The notes: a model not told the origin generated them from the sequence alone. Shown: positions 35,195 to 44,392, numbered from the stretch's first letter. The stretch: 64,000 bases of DNA from CAYTZN01 sp964442495 (GCA_964442495.1 CAYTZN010000009.1:1-64000); one strand, 5' to 3'. A program made the numbers and translations.

Positions 35195-35917
35195 ATGATT
35201 GAATTAAACATCAAATCTCAACCTGATGACGAAACATGCGGTCCTACAAGCTTACATGCCATTTACAACTATTATGGACACAACATTCCCTTAAAAGAAG
35301 TTATTTCTACCATTGAGCACTCTTTGTCCGGCGGTACGCTCATCCCTATGCTAGGAAAACATGCTTTATCTGAGGGTTTTGATGCCACTATTTATGTAAA
35401 TTCATTAGACACGTTTGATCCAACATGGTTTAAAAAGAGTAAAGCCTCTTCAGAGATACTACTGACTAAATTAAAAAGCCAAGGAAAATTTAAGCAATCT
35501 AAAGATTTTGCAATGGTTAGTCAAGCGTATCAAGATTTTTTAGAAATGGGGGGTAGCATTCGTTTCAAAACGCTGGATGTGCAAATGCTTAAAGAATACT
35601 TTAAGAAAAACATACCCATTCTAACAGGGCTTAATTCCACCTATTTATACCGTTCATCACGCGAATCGTTTACAACAGAAGGTGAATCATTTTTTGATGA
35701 TATTCGTGGTGAGGCATGCGGGCATTTTGTGGTGTTGTGTGGTTATGATGAGAAAAAGAGAAAGATTGTTGTGGCAGATCCGTTCCGTGAAAACCCATTA
35801 TCAAAAGACAATTTTTACAAGGTTAGTTTAGCCAGATTGATCAATGCAATCATGCTTGGGGCAAACACCCACGATGCCGCATTGCTCGTTATTACGCCTA
35901 AAGTTGAACCGACATAG
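35195..35917 (+). CDS. C39-like papain-fold cysteine peptidase
   Basis: The 240-aa soluble protein starts MIELNIKSQPDDETCGPTSL with the candidate catalytic Cys15 in the C39 motif (Q..D.TCGPTSLHAIYNYYG). It has the candidate His in CGHFVVLCGYDEKK and Asp in VVADPF. AGGGGA precedes the ATG at 35195; a longer frame from 35126 is less likely. It has no signal peptide and no ABC transporter domain, unlike bacteriocin-processing C39 proteins. It lies between the fahA-maiA unit and the convergent hppD. Its substrate is unknown. Confidence 0.78.
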   Translation: MIELNIKSQPDDETCGPTSLHAIYNYYGHNIPLKEVISTIEHSLSGGTLIPMLGKHALSEGFDATIYVNSLDTFDPTWFKKSKASSEILLTKLKSQGKFKQSKDFAMVSQAYQDFLEMGGSIRFKTLDVQMLKEYFKKNIPILTGLNSTYLYRSSRESFTTEGESFFDDIRGEACGHFVVLCGYDEKKRKIVVADPFRENPLSKDNFYKVSLARLINAIMLGANTHDAALLVITPKVEPT

Positions 35918-35932
35918 AAGGGCATAGATGGC

Positions 35933-36982
35933 TTATAATGTACCGCGTTTTATTTGATCGCGTTCGATAGCTTCAAATAAAGCTTGAAAATTGCCTTCGC
36001 CAAAACCATCATTACCTTTTCGTTGAATAATTTCAAAAAAAACAGGCCCAAGCATGTTTTTGGTAAAAATTTGAAGCAATAAACCTTCCTTAGCGTCTTT
36101 GCCACCATCAATTAAAATCTGTTCTTTTTGAAGTTCTGTAATGGGTTCACTCTGCCAGGGTAAGCGTTCTTCAATCATTTCATAATACGTGTCGGGTACA
36201 TCAAGAAAATTCACGCCTTGGTGTCGTAATTGGCTGACCGTGTGATAAATATTATTGGTATTAAGAGCAATGTGTTGGATTCCTTCACCTTGATAGTCAT
36301 GTAAAAACTCTTCAATCTGTGAGTGATTATCTTTTGATTCGTTTAAAGGAATTTTAATTTTCTGACAAGGGCTTGCAAGTGCACGGCTTATAAGGCCCGT
36401 CATTTTTCCCGTGATATTAAAAAAGCGAATTTCCTTAAAATTGAAAATAGATTCGTAAAAGGCCGCCCATTTGTCCATGTTGCCTCGATAGACATTATGG
36501 GTTAAATGGTCGATAAAGGTTAAACCACAGGATGTTTCTAAATCAGAAGGCGCAGGTGTTTTTATCCATTGGCCCGCAAAAGGTTGAGAGTGTTTATCCA
36601 CAAAATAAATCACACTCCCACCAATGGCTTCAATGGCTAAAAGCCCATGATGAGCATGCTCGCTGTCTGTGAAGGGGATAGCGCCGTGTTGAATAGCATA
36701 GTCAAATGCAAGACTTGCATTTTGTACATTAAAGCCCATCGCACAGGCTCCAGAGCCATGGGCTTTAATGTGGCGTGCTGCTTGGCAGTTGCTAGCGGCG
36801 TTCACAATAAATTGAATGTTACCTTGTTGATAAAGAGTAATATCCTGGTGAGCATGTGTGGCCGATGGATAAAACCCCATTTCAACAAATTGTTGTTGAA
36901 GTCGTGTCTTATCAGGGCCTGAGAACTCGAGAAACGCAAAGCCATCTAAACCGCAGGGATTGTTACTTGAGTGTCTATCCAT
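35933..36982 (-). CDS. hppD: 4-hydroxyphenylpyruvate dioxygenase (legiolysin type)
   Basis: This Fe(II) dioxygenase converts 4-hydroxyphenylpyruvate to homogentisate. In Legionella the homologue (Lly, legiolysin) gives pyomelanin pigment and haemolysis. The 349-aa protein has two vicinal-oxygen-chelate domains, with the iron ligands in IDHLTHNVYRG (His), GIQHIALNT (His) and VFFEIIQRKG (Glu). GFGEGNF near the C terminus is the usual family end. It is the last gene of the dehydrogenase/O-methyltransferase/hppD unit, 15 bp after the methyltransferase. Confidence 0.96.
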   Translation of the reverse strand: MDRHSSNNPCGLDGFAFLEFSGPDKTRLQQQFVEMGFYPSATHAHQDITLYQQGNIQFIVNAASNCQAARHIKAHGSGACAMGFNVQNASLAFDYAIQHGAIPFTDSEHAHHGLLAIEAIGGSVIYFVDKHSQPFAGQWIKTPAPSDLETSCGLTFIDHLTHNVYRGNMDKWAAFYESIFNFKEIRFFNITGKMTGLISRALASPCQKIKIPLNESKDNHSQIEEFLHDYQGEGIQHIALNTNNIYHTVSQLRHQGVNFLDVPDTYYEMIEERLPWQSEPITELQKEQILIDGGKDAKEGLLLQIFTKNMLGPVFFEIIQRKGNDGFGEGNFQALFEAIERDQIKRGTL

Positions 36983-36997
36983 GATAAAGCTGCTCCT

Positions 36998-37663
36998 TTA
37001 ATTTTTTCCTTTAGATTGCACCAGAAATAAGCCATCAGCAATGGGTAGTAAGCTTGTGTAGACTCGGGCATCTTGTTTTAACAGGTTGTTTAATTTACGA
37101 ATTTCCCGCGTTTGAGCACTGCAGTCTTTTTCATCAATAATAGCACCTTCCCAAAATATATTATCAATAGCAATAAGGCCTGTGGGTTTTATTAATTGCA
37201 GTGCTAATTCATAGTAGTGCACATAATTGGTTTTATCCGCATCAATAAAAATAAAATCATAAGCATGAGCCTGCCCCTCATCAATTAAGCTTTGCATGGT
37301 TTTTAAGGCAGGAGCAATGCGTAACACAATTTTTTGTTCTTGTTGGGCTAGTTTCCAAAAATGAGGGGCGTTTTGCGTCCATTCTTCGTTAATATCGCAC
37401 GTGATTAAATGTCCATCTTCTGGTAAAGCCAAAGCCATGGCTAGGGCGCTATAGCCGGTGAATGTCCCTATTTCTAGAACATTTTTAGCATTTATTAGCC
37501 GAATAAGAAGCTGCATAAATTGTGCTTGTTCAGGCGCCACTTGCATGACTGCAAGTGGCATTTTGGCGGTGTCTTCACGTAGGGCTTGAAGAACAGGGTG
37601 CTCATGGAGTGAAACATCGAGCATGTAGGTATACAAAGCAGGCGTTAAATTTAAATGTTTCAT
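36998..37663 (-). CDS. Class I SAM-dependent O-methyltransferase (catechol/caffeoyl-CoA type)
   Basis: The 221-aa protein starts at 37663 (MKHLNLTPALYTYMLDVSLHE), 4 bp after the dehydrogenase stop. A longer in-frame extension lies inside the dehydrogenase gene and is not credible. The SAM motif is VLEIGTFTGYSALAMALALPEDG; the metal-binding DFIFIDADKTNY and IAIDNIFWEG are typical of the Mg-dependent Methyltransf_3 family, which methylates catechol-type hydroxyls. Its substrate is not known. Its place in a tyrosine-catabolic unit suggests an aromatic acceptor. Confidence 0.88.
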   Translation of the reverse strand: MKHLNLTPALYTYMLDVSLHEHPVLQALREDTAKMPLAVMQVAPEQAQFMQLLIRLINAKNVLEIGTFTGYSALAMALALPEDGHLITCDINEEWTQNAPHFWKLAQQEQKIVLRIAPALKTMQSLIDEGQAHAYDFIFIDADKTNYVHYYELALQLIKPTGLIAIDNIFWEGAIIDEKDCSAQTREIRKLNNLLKQDARVYTSLLPIADGLFLVQSKGKN

Positions 37664-37667
37664 CCCA

Positions 37668-38741
37668 TTACGCCAATTTTTCTTTTGCCATGGTATCGGT
37701 GATGTCACTGATTGGGTAGTTTTCTTTGGTAGAACGTGCGAAAATTTCTGATAGCGTTGTGCCAATGCCATTGATTTGCTGAGTAACAAGCGTTTCAGGG
37801 GTTTCAAAATATTTGCTTGCCGCAAACACAAGGCCTCCAGCATTGATCACATAATCAGGTGCATAAAGAATGCCCATTTCATGAAGTCGTAAGCCATGAT
37901 AGGTGTGTGCGAGCTGGTTATTGGCCGCCCCAGCAATGATGGTTGTTTGTAGCTGAGGAATAGAAATGTCATTAACGATAGCCCCTAATGCGCAGGGGGC
38001 AAAAACGTCACAAGCTACCTTGTGAATATTTTCAGTGCTAACGGCTGTGGCACCTAACTCATTGACCGCGCGCTCTACCAAAGCAGGCGCTATATCAGCA
38101 ACGGTCAACTTCACACCTTTTTCATGGAGAAGGCGTGCAATAAGATAGCCTACGTGTCCTAACCCTTGAATAGCAATGTGCAGTCCATTTAGCGAGTCTT
38201 TTCCTAATTTATAAGAAACAGCCGCTTCAATGCCTCTGACTACGCCTGTGGCTGTGTAGGGAGAAGGGTCGCCATTATGGCTAGATAAGCTAGCAACATG
38301 CGGTGTATGTTCGGCAATAATATCCATGTCGCTCAATTGGGTGCCGCTGTCGAGAGCGGTAATGTAGCGCCCATTTAATTCACTAACAAATTCTCCAAAG
38401 CGGTGGAAATAGCCTTTACGATCATACGCATGAGGGGGTTGGATAATAACGGCTTTTCCCCCGCCAAGAGGTAAGTTAACCAGGGCTGCTTTATAACTCA
38501 TTCCACGGGCCAATCGCATGGCATCGTATAAAGCAGTTTTTGTATCTGGGTAACTTATAAAACGACATCCACCAAGCGCTGGTCCAAGCTTTGTGCTGTG
38601 AATGGCAATCATGGCTTTCATGCCAGTTTCTTTATCTACTTTAAAATGTATATCCCCAAAATCATGTGAAAGAGCATAGTCTAAAAAGTCATCTTTTTCG
38701 GTAAAGGCTGGTTTGTTTCTCAGCGTGTCAACGGCCATCAT
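37668..38741 (-). CDS. Leucine/phenylalanine dehydrogenase family protein
   Basis: This NAD-dependent amino-acid dehydrogenase of the Glu/Leu/Phe/Val family oxidatively deaminates an L-amino acid to its 2-oxo acid. The 357-aa protein has GPALGGCRFISY, the catalytic Lys in LPLGGGKAVI, TALDSGTQLSDMDI, the Rossmann GLGHVGYLIARLLHEKG and GAANNQL. Substrate cannot be set from sequence. In an operon with hppD, phenylalanine/tyrosine or branched-chain amino acids are candidates. It is first in the unit; 38742-39011 upstream is AT-rich promoter sequence without a gene. Confidence 0.9.
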   Translation of the reverse strand: MMAVDTLRNKPAFTEKDDFLDYALSHDFGDIHFKVDKETGMKAMIAIHSTKLGPALGGCRFISYPDTKTALYDAMRLARGMSYKAALVNLPLGGGKAVIIQPPHAYDRKGYFHRFGEFVSELNGRYITALDSGTQLSDMDIIAEHTPHVASLSSHNGDPSPYTATGVVRGIEAAVSYKLGKDSLNGLHIAIQGLGHVGYLIARLLHEKGVKLTVADIAPALVERAVNELGATAVSTENIHKVACDVFAPCALGAIVNDISIPQLQTTIIAGAANNQLAHTYHGLRLHEMGILYAPDYVINAGGLVFAASKYFETPETLVTQQINGIGTTLSEIFARSTKENYPISDITDTMAKEKLA

Positions 38742-39011
38742 TGGGTAAGCTCCGTAAGTAGGGATTAGTGCTTCATGTTATAGACGGATTTGATTATTAA
38801 ATCAATGCGTGTTGTTTTGTAGTAAGTGCTCTTTATTAAAAAAATTTTATAAGCATTGGATTGTTAAGAGTAAGGATAATTTGCTGAATGTTTCGAGGTT
38901 TGATTTAAAAGAGTTCGCTGTAATAAAGATTAATATTTTATTTGGTTCATAGAGTAGAAATATAAAACGCCACTAGTATACTTTGGACACATGGATTTTT
39001 GAGGTTTTACT

Positions 39012-39725
39012 GTGGAACGATTGATAGGTCACCGAGGCGCATCAGCTTATGCTCCCGAAAACACAATGGCAGCTTTTTCTAAGGCTTATGAGTTAGGATG
39101 CCGTTTTATTGAGTTTGATGTCATGTTGAGCGCGGATGGCGAACCGTTTGTTTTTCATGATGATCGTTTAAAACGCACGACCAATGGTCGTGGTGAGATT
39201 GGCTTGGTAACGGCTGAATATTTGCGTTCATTGGATGCCGGAGGTTGGTATTCAAAAAAATTTCGGGGTGAAAAAATACCCTTACTAAAAGAGACATTAG
39301 TTTGGTTAAATACCACTGGCATGCAGGCAAATATAGAAATCAAACCCTATCCAGGAACAACAGAGCAAACAGCCATTGCTGTTTTAACCCATGTAAATTG
39401 TAATTGGCCATCAGACAAACCATTACCTTTGGTCTCCAGTTTTGATCACAGGGCACTAACTTTGTGTCGCAGCATTTCGCCTGAGCTTCCATTAGGGTTG
39501 CTATTGGATAAATGGGATAAAAACTGGCTTCAAAAAGCGCGTGATTTACAGTGCTTTTCAGTGCATCTTTCTCGTCGCATAGCAACAGCGAAGCATGTTT
39601 TAGAGATTAAGGAACATGGGTATCAAGTGTATGTCTATACCGTTAATCGTAAGCGGAAAGCAGCAAAATTATTTTCCTACGGGGTAGATGCGGTTTTTAG
39701 TGATTATCCTGACCTACTCTCATGA
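39012..39725 (+). CDS. ugpQ: Glycerophosphodiester phosphodiesterase, cytosolic type
   Basis: It hydrolyses glycerophosphodiesters to glycerol 3-phosphate and an alcohol. The 237-aa GDPD TIM barrel has the catalytic HRGASAYAPENTMAAF (His7), EFDVMLSADGEPFVFHDD (metal Glu/Asp and His) and NIEIKPYPG. There is no signal peptide. The start is GTG. It overlaps the next gene by ATGA, so it is coupled to the UgpB-like protein. Confidence 0.92.
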   Translation: MERLIGHRGASAYAPENTMAAFSKAYELGCRFIEFDVMLSADGEPFVFHDDRLKRTTNGRGEIGLVTAEYLRSLDAGGWYSKKFRGEKIPLLKETLVWLNTTGMQANIEIKPYPGTTEQTAIAVLTHVNCNWPSDKPLPLVSSFDHRALTLCRSISPELPLGLLLDKWDKNWLQKARDLQCFSVHLSRRIATAKHVLEIKEHGYQVYVYTVNRKRKAAKLFSYGVDAVFSDYPDLLS

Positions 39726-40996
39726 AGAGGTTGTTACACATTTTAGTTTGCTGGTGTGTATTGGGTGTTTCTTATGCAAAACCCATCGAAATCATTGTTT
39801 GGCATTCATTGGCTGGGCAGTTAGGCGCTGAGTTCCAGACATTAGTGAATGGTTTTAATGAGCGTCAGAATGACTTTTTGTTAAAGCCTGTTTATAAAGG
39901 CAGTTATATTGAAACACTGACCAGTTTTGCGGCGGCATTTCGAGCCCATCAGCCTCCAGCAGTGATACAAGTGTTTGAGGTAGGCACAGCCACCCTGTTA
40001 ATGCCTAAAGGGATTATCAAACCAGTTCATGAGCTAATGAAAGAGCAGGGGATGCTTCTGCCTGAGGCCGATATTTTTCCTGCAGTTCGAGAGTCTTACA
40101 GTGATAAAGGGCGTTTAATGGCCATGCCTTTTAATACGTCTGTGCCAGTTATTTTTTATAATGTCGAAGCCTTAGCTAGTGCTGGCTACTCTGTAGCCAA
40201 TTTTCCAACCACATGGGATGAGCTGGAGGTTTTAGCTAAAAAATTGAACCAGGCAGGGTTCTTGTGTGTTTATACTAGTGCTTATCCCGCTTGGATTTTA
40301 ATAGAGGCATATTCGGCAATCCATGGATTGTCCATGGTAGATCTGGTAACAAACAAGGCCAACTATAACAACAAGTCTATGGTCAATCATTTGGAGCGGC
40401 TCCGTCGTTGGCAAGGGTTACATTATTTTGAGTACGGTGGGCGCTCTGATGATGCAACAACGTTATTTACAAGTGGTCGCTGTCTTTTATTAAGTCACTC
40501 TTCGGGGGTTTATAGTGGTTTATCAGCCGTAGTGCCCTTTCAGGTTGGTATGGCCGCACTTCCACTTGATAAAGGTGCTAGCTCAACGCGATACAATAAT
40601 GTTCCTGGTGGCGCGGCATTATGGGCGGTAGCGGGCCAAAAGCCCTCGGTATACCGAGGAATTGCACAATTTTTTTCATATTTAGCTGAGCCATTTGTAC
40701 AGAAAAGCTGGTATATGCACACAGGTTATTTACCTTTAGGTCTAACGGGTATCTATCAGCTGTTAGGAAATGACGTTGCATATCCGCCACTCTTATTGGC
40801 GCAATCTGAATTTAATGGACCATCCGCCCATGCTATCAATCCTCATCTGGGGGCGCAAAATCAAATCAGGTCTATTAATGATGAGGCATTGGAGGAAATA
40901 TTTGCCGGGATAAAATCCCCTGCTCGCGCCATGGATGATGCCGTGGTGCGAGCTAATCATTGTCAACAGCGCTTTATGCAAAACACGTCGGGTTAA
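39722..40996 (+). CDS. ugpB: sn-Glycerol-3-phosphate-type ABC transporter substrate-binding protein
   Basis: The 424-aa precursor has a signal peptide (MKRLLHILVCWCVLGVSYA) and a family 1 solute-binding fold: IEIIVWHSLAGQLGAEFQTLVNGFNE, QVFEVGTATLLMP, MPFNTSVPVIFYN and WYMHTGYLPL. These closely resemble UgpB, which binds glycerol 3-phosphate or glycerophosphocholine in the periplasm. Coupling to a GDPD supports this. No permease or ATPase gene follows. Confidence 0.9.
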   Translation: MKRLLHILVCWCVLGVSYAKPIEIIVWHSLAGQLGAEFQTLVNGFNERQNDFLLKPVYKGSYIETLTSFAAAFRAHQPPAVIQVFEVGTATLLMPKGIIKPVHELMKEQGMLLPEADIFPAVRESYSDKGRLMAMPFNTSVPVIFYNVEALASAGYSVANFPTTWDELEVLAKKLNQAGFLCVYTSAYPAWILIEAYSAIHGLSMVDLVTNKANYNNKSMVNHLERLRRWQGLHYFEYGGRSDDATTLFTSGRCLLLSHSSGVYSGLSAVVPFQVGMAALPLDKGASSTRYNNVPGGAALWAVAGQKPSVYRGIAQFFSYLAEPFVQKSWYMHTGYLPLGLTGIYQLLGNDVAYPPLLLAQSEFNGPSAHAINPHLGAQNQIRSINDEALEEIFAGIKSPARAMDDAVVRANHCQQRFMQNTSG

Positions 40997-41020
40997 TGTT
41001 GATTAAATTGAGGAGAAAAA

Positions 41021-41707
41021 ATGTTATTTCGGCAGTTATTTGATAATGAATCGTCAACGTATACGTATTTGTTAGCAAAAGATAATGAGAAAGAGGCGGT
41101 ACTCATTGATCCTGTTAAAAAAAACACCTCTCAATACATTCAATTAATAAAACAATTGGAACTAACACTCGTTGCTGTCATGGAAACCCATCTTCATGCT
41201 GATCATATTACGGCAATGGGAGACTTGTGTAAGCACTTTGATTGCGAGTCGGTGATGGGTGAGAAAAGTGGTGCAAAAGGTGTTTCTATCCTTATTCAAG
41301 GTGATACGTTGTTAGAATTCGGAGGACTCACGTTTAAGGCCTTGTACACGCCAGGGCATACCAATGACTCTTATTGTTACTTGATGGAGGATAGGGTATT
41401 TACAGGAGATACCTTGCTGATTCGTGGGACGGGTCGCACTGATTTTCAAGGGGGGAGTGCGGCTCAGCAGTATGATAGTTTGTTTCAAAAATTGTTATCG
41501 TTACCAAAAAGCACATTGGTATACCCAGCCCATGATTACAATGGCATGACCGTAAGTACTATTGGTGAGGAAATCGAATTTAATCCAAGGCTTCAAGTAA
41601 CCTCAAAGGAGGATTACATTGCATTGATGGATAATTTGAAGCTTCCCTCTCCTAAAATGATGGAGATAGCCATTCCTGCAAATAAAAATAGGGGCATAGA
41701 GCCTTAG
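41021..41707 (+). CDS. Persulfide dioxygenase-like metallo-beta-lactamase (ETHE1 family)
   Basis: The 228-aa MBL-fold protein has THLHADHITA (His57, His59, Asp61, His62), TPGHTNDSYCY, FTGDTLLIRGTGRTDFQGGSA and YPAHDY. The GRTDFQGG motif marks ETHE1-type persulfide dioxygenases, which oxidise glutathione persulfide to sulfite. Only the mononuclear iron ligands are expected. AGGAG precedes the ATG. Confidence 0.88.
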   Translation: MLFRQLFDNESSTYTYLLAKDNEKEAVLIDPVKKNTSQYIQLIKQLELTLVAVMETHLHADHITAMGDLCKHFDCESVMGEKSGAKGVSILIQGDTLLEFGGLTFKALYTPGHTNDSYCYLMEDRVFTGDTLLIRGTGRTDFQGGSAAQQYDSLFQKLLSLPKSTLVYPAHDYNGMTVSTIGEEIEFNPRLQVTSKEDYIALMDNLKLPSPKMMEIAIPANKNRGIEP

Positions 41708-41889
41708 TCATTATCAAGTTCTTTGTCGTGTCCTCGTTTTTTTACCTTATTGGTTTAAAAACAATGAGCTAGCTTAATTTATTTTATGCTATCCTAATGG
41801 CTATAATTTAGGTGGCGTATGCGTTATTGTCCGATAAACGACTTTTTAAAAGTAGGTTGACGACTAATAGGTTTAGGGGTGCTAAAAGC

Positions 41890-43062
41890 ATGCAGGATGG
41901 AGCTATTTTTTACACTGTTTTTTTAATATTTGCAGGTGCCGCTGTTTTTTCAACGGTAGTTCTTTATACACGACAATCATTGTTAGTGGCTTATATTCTC
42001 CTTGGTGCAGCATTCGGCCCTTGGGGCTTAGGGTTAGTCTCTGATTTAAGTGCTGTGCGTCAGGTGGGTGATGTAGGGATTGTCTTTTTATTGTTTTTGT
42101 TAGGGTTGCACCTACAGCCTCAAAATTTGGTTCATATGCTTAAAGAAGTGACCTGGATAGCCATGTTCAGCTCCATAGCGTTTGCTCTTGTTGCCTATGT
42201 CATTGGTCGTTGGTTTGGATTATCCAATACCGAATCCTGGGTTTTGGGCGCTGCCATGATGTTCTCAAGTACCATTATTGGCCTGAAATTATTACCCACA
42301 ACCATTTTACATCATCAACACACCGGTGAGGTGATGATAAGCGTGTTGTTAATGCAAGATCTTATCGCTATTGTGGTATTGATTCTTATTAATGGTGCTC
42401 AAGAGGGCGGCGGATTATCCTGGAACGACTTGGTAATGGTAGGTGTGGCTTTACCTTCCTTAATTTTGTTTGCTTTTGCCATAGAAAAATATGTTTTAGT
42501 TCGTTTATTAGCGCGCTTTGATAGAACACAAGAATATGTTTTTTTACTTTCGATTGGTTGGTGTTTAGGGCTATCTGTTCTTGCTAAAAAACTGGGCTTA
42601 TCAGAGGATATTGGCGCGTTTGTTGCCGGCGTTGCTTTAGCAGCAAGTCCTATTTCTCTTTTTATTGCGGAAAGTTTAAAGCCGCTACGAGATTTTTTTC
42701 TGGTCATGTTCTTCTTTTCTGTAGGGGCTACGTTTAACTTTGGATCAGCGGCGCAAGTGGTTATCCCTGCCTGCATTTTGGCGTTTTTAGTCTTGTTTTT
42801 AAAGCCGCTTTGTTTTCGGGCTCTTTTTGTAAAAGCGGGCGAAAAACCTGCTGTTGCAAAAGAAGTGGGGCTTCGTTTAGGTCAGGCTAGTGAGTTTTCG
42901 TTGTTGGTTGCAAGTATCGGTTTCAGTGCGAAGCTCATTTCAGATGCGGCATCTAACCTAATTCAAGCCACGACAATTTTAACGTTTATTGTTTCTTCGT
43001 ATTGGGTGGTTTTAAAATATCCAACACCTATGTCATTATCGGATAAAATGCGAAAAGATTAA
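41890..43062 (+). CDS. Kef-type cation:proton antiporter (CPA2 family) without a TrkA domain
   Basis: The 390-aa membrane protein has about 12 helices. The ATG at 41890, behind AGGGG, is preferred to a frame start at 41812. Core motifs are AYILLGAAFGPWGLG, FLLFLGLHLQP and MMFSSTIIGLKLLP, then LLMQDLIAIVVL with the CPA2 Asp, and EDIGAFVAGVALA. It stops after the transport domain, so the regulatory RCK/TrkA-N domain of KefB/KefC is missing. The ion is unknown. Confidence 0.88.
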   Translation: MQDGAIFYTVFLIFAGAAVFSTVVLYTRQSLLVAYILLGAAFGPWGLGLVSDLSAVRQVGDVGIVFLLFLLGLHLQPQNLVHMLKEVTWIAMFSSIAFALVAYVIGRWFGLSNTESWVLGAAMMFSSTIIGLKLLPTTILHHQHTGEVMISVLLMQDLIAIVVLILINGAQEGGGLSWNDLVMVGVALPSLILFAFAIEKYVLVRLLARFDRTQEYVFLLSIGWCLGLSVLAKKLGLSEDIGAFVAGVALAASPISLFIAESLKPLRDFFLVMFFFSVGATFNFGSAAQVVIPACILAFLVLFLKPLCFRALFVKAGEKPAVAKEVGLRLGQASEFSLLVASIGFSAKLISDAASNLIQATTILTFIVSSYWVVLKYPTPMSLSDKMRKD

Positions 43063-43240
43063 ATTGCATCATGGCGCATTATATTCATCTGTTTTGGTTA
43101 AAATGCTTAGAGCATGAGTGGTCGTTAAATAGCCTGAGCGCCAACTTTTCCGCACTTTATGCGCGGAATCCAGTATTCTATACAGCAGCAATTAGCACAG
43201 CTTTTTGTTGCTCTTTTTGGGTTTAATCAGGGGGGCTGTA

Positions 43241-43993
43241 ATGAAGCTGTTCGTTATTGTACTTTGTTTGTTTATTGAGCGTTTTTTCGTGCATGCAAGC
43301 TCAAATAACCGTTTTCAATGGTTTTCTCATTATGGAAAAGCCTTAGAAAAGCGCTTGTCGCTGTGGCCATTTTTGTCGTCGCCCTCAGTGATGTTGACTG
43401 CCATTATCATGCCTCTTATTGTGTTACTTAACGTTGTTTTTTATTTTTTATCCGATAGTTTATTTGGGCTTTTAGGTGTGATCTTAAATGTGGTGGTCTT
43501 TTATTATTGTATAGGGCCTGAAAATCCTTTTTATCCAGTACGTGTAAATACAGAAGATACGGCCAATGAAAAGGAGGTGGGCGCTTATTTAACAAACGTT
43601 AATCGGCAATTATTTGCAGTATTATTTTGGTATATTCTCGTAGGTCCCGTCACATTAGCCTTTTATCGCTTGGTTTCTTTAAGTCAGAATTTTAGACTGG
43701 CCGGCCTTGCTGCGGCTTGGTTAACGAACCTTCTGGAATGGATGCCTGCCCGCATGACCATTTTGTTGTATTTATTGGTGGGTAATTTTCAAGCAGGCGT
43801 TCGCCATTATTCTAAATTGCTCTTTACGGCTCCCTCCGAGAACCAACTGTTGTTAGGCGAGTGTTCGGCTCAAGCATTGGGTTGCAAAACAAGCGAGCCA
43901 GTATTCATGCCTTCTGCAGAAAATCTTGTTGAGCATGCGCTTATTTTATTATTGGTTTTTGTGGCCCTTTTTACATTAATTGCTTGGATTTGA
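43241..43993 (+). CDS. ampE: AmpE-like inner-membrane protein
   Basis: The 250-aa protein with four or five membrane segments starts at 43241 behind AGGGGGG with MKLFVIVLCLFIERFFVHAS. It carries family motifs RFQWFSHY, YYCIGPENP, AVLFWYILVGPVTLAFYRL and LLEWMPARMTILLYLLVGNF, as in AmpE (CobD/CbiB-related), linked to beta-lactamase induction and peptidoglycan recycling. No ampD is next to it. It is followed after 9 bp by the Cys-rich lipoprotein gene. 43063-43240 holds a weak hairpin near 43148-43168 and no gene. Confidence 0.87.
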   Translation: MKLFVIVLCLFIERFFVHASSNNRFQWFSHYGKALEKRLSLWPFLSSPSVMLTAIIMPLIVLLNVVFYFLSDSLFGLLGVILNVVVFYYCIGPENPFYPVRVNTEDTANEKEVGAYLTNVNRQLFAVLFWYILVGPVTLAFYRLVSLSQNFRLAGLAAAWLTNLLEWMPARMTILLYLLVGNFQAGVRHYSKLLFTAPSENQLLLGECSAQALGCKTSEPVFMPSAENLVEHALILLLVFVALFTLIAWI

Positions 43994-44002
43994 GGGCTTC
44001 TA

Positions 44003-44392
44003 ATGAGTTTTATTTATCGTGTATTTTGCATTGTTGTATCGTTGATGCTGGTTGCTTGTGTAAGCTCACAAGCTCCCGTTAAGCTTGGAGCTTATCCTTC
44101 TGCTTGTCAAATACAATGCCAAAAAGACTTTGAGCATTGTCTACCTCTTTGTGAAAATAGTTGCCAAACATGTTCATTGGTAGCCAAACAAAGTACAATA
44201 AGGAGTTATTCGCATTTCCTTAACGAACAGTATGTTCAGGGTGGAATCATTTCTCGTGATTTAAAATCTTATCGAGATCCACTACAATGCCGCAAAATAA
44301 CCTGTAATTGCAAGTCTGACTATACTATATGTATTCAGTCATGCTCGGGGCTTATTCAAAAACGCTTGCAAGTCGCACTTGCTTGTTGCTAA
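44003..44392 (+). CDS. Cysteine-rich putative lipoprotein
   Basis: The 129-aa precursor has N-terminal VFCIVVSLMLVAC with lipobox LVA-C, so the mature protein is predicted to be lipidated. The mature part has over a dozen Cys, many in C-x3-C or C-x2-C pairs (ACQIQCQKDFEHCLPLCENSC, CRKITCNCKSDYTICIQSC) and a C-terminal CC. It could be a disulfide-rich or metal-binding envelope protein. No family is recognised. It sits between ampE and aceE. Confidence 0.72.
   Translation: MSFIYRVFCIVVSLMLVACVSSQAPVKLGAYPSACQIQCQKDFEHCLPLCENSCQTCSLVAKQSTIRSYSHFLNEQYVQGGIISRDLKSYRDPLQCRKITCNCKSDYTICIQSCSGLIQKRLQVALACC

Noticed and set aside
36594..36602. DnaA consensus box inside hppD
   Set aside because: A single 9-mer within coding sequence is expected by chance in a window this size.
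37664..37843. 60-residue N-terminal extension of the O-methyltransferase
   Set aside because: It lies wholly inside the dehydrogenase gene, and the conserved methyltransferase start is at 37663.
43148..43168. Possible terminator before ampE (TTCCGC...GCGGAA)
   Set aside because: Only six base pairs with a large loop and no T tract.
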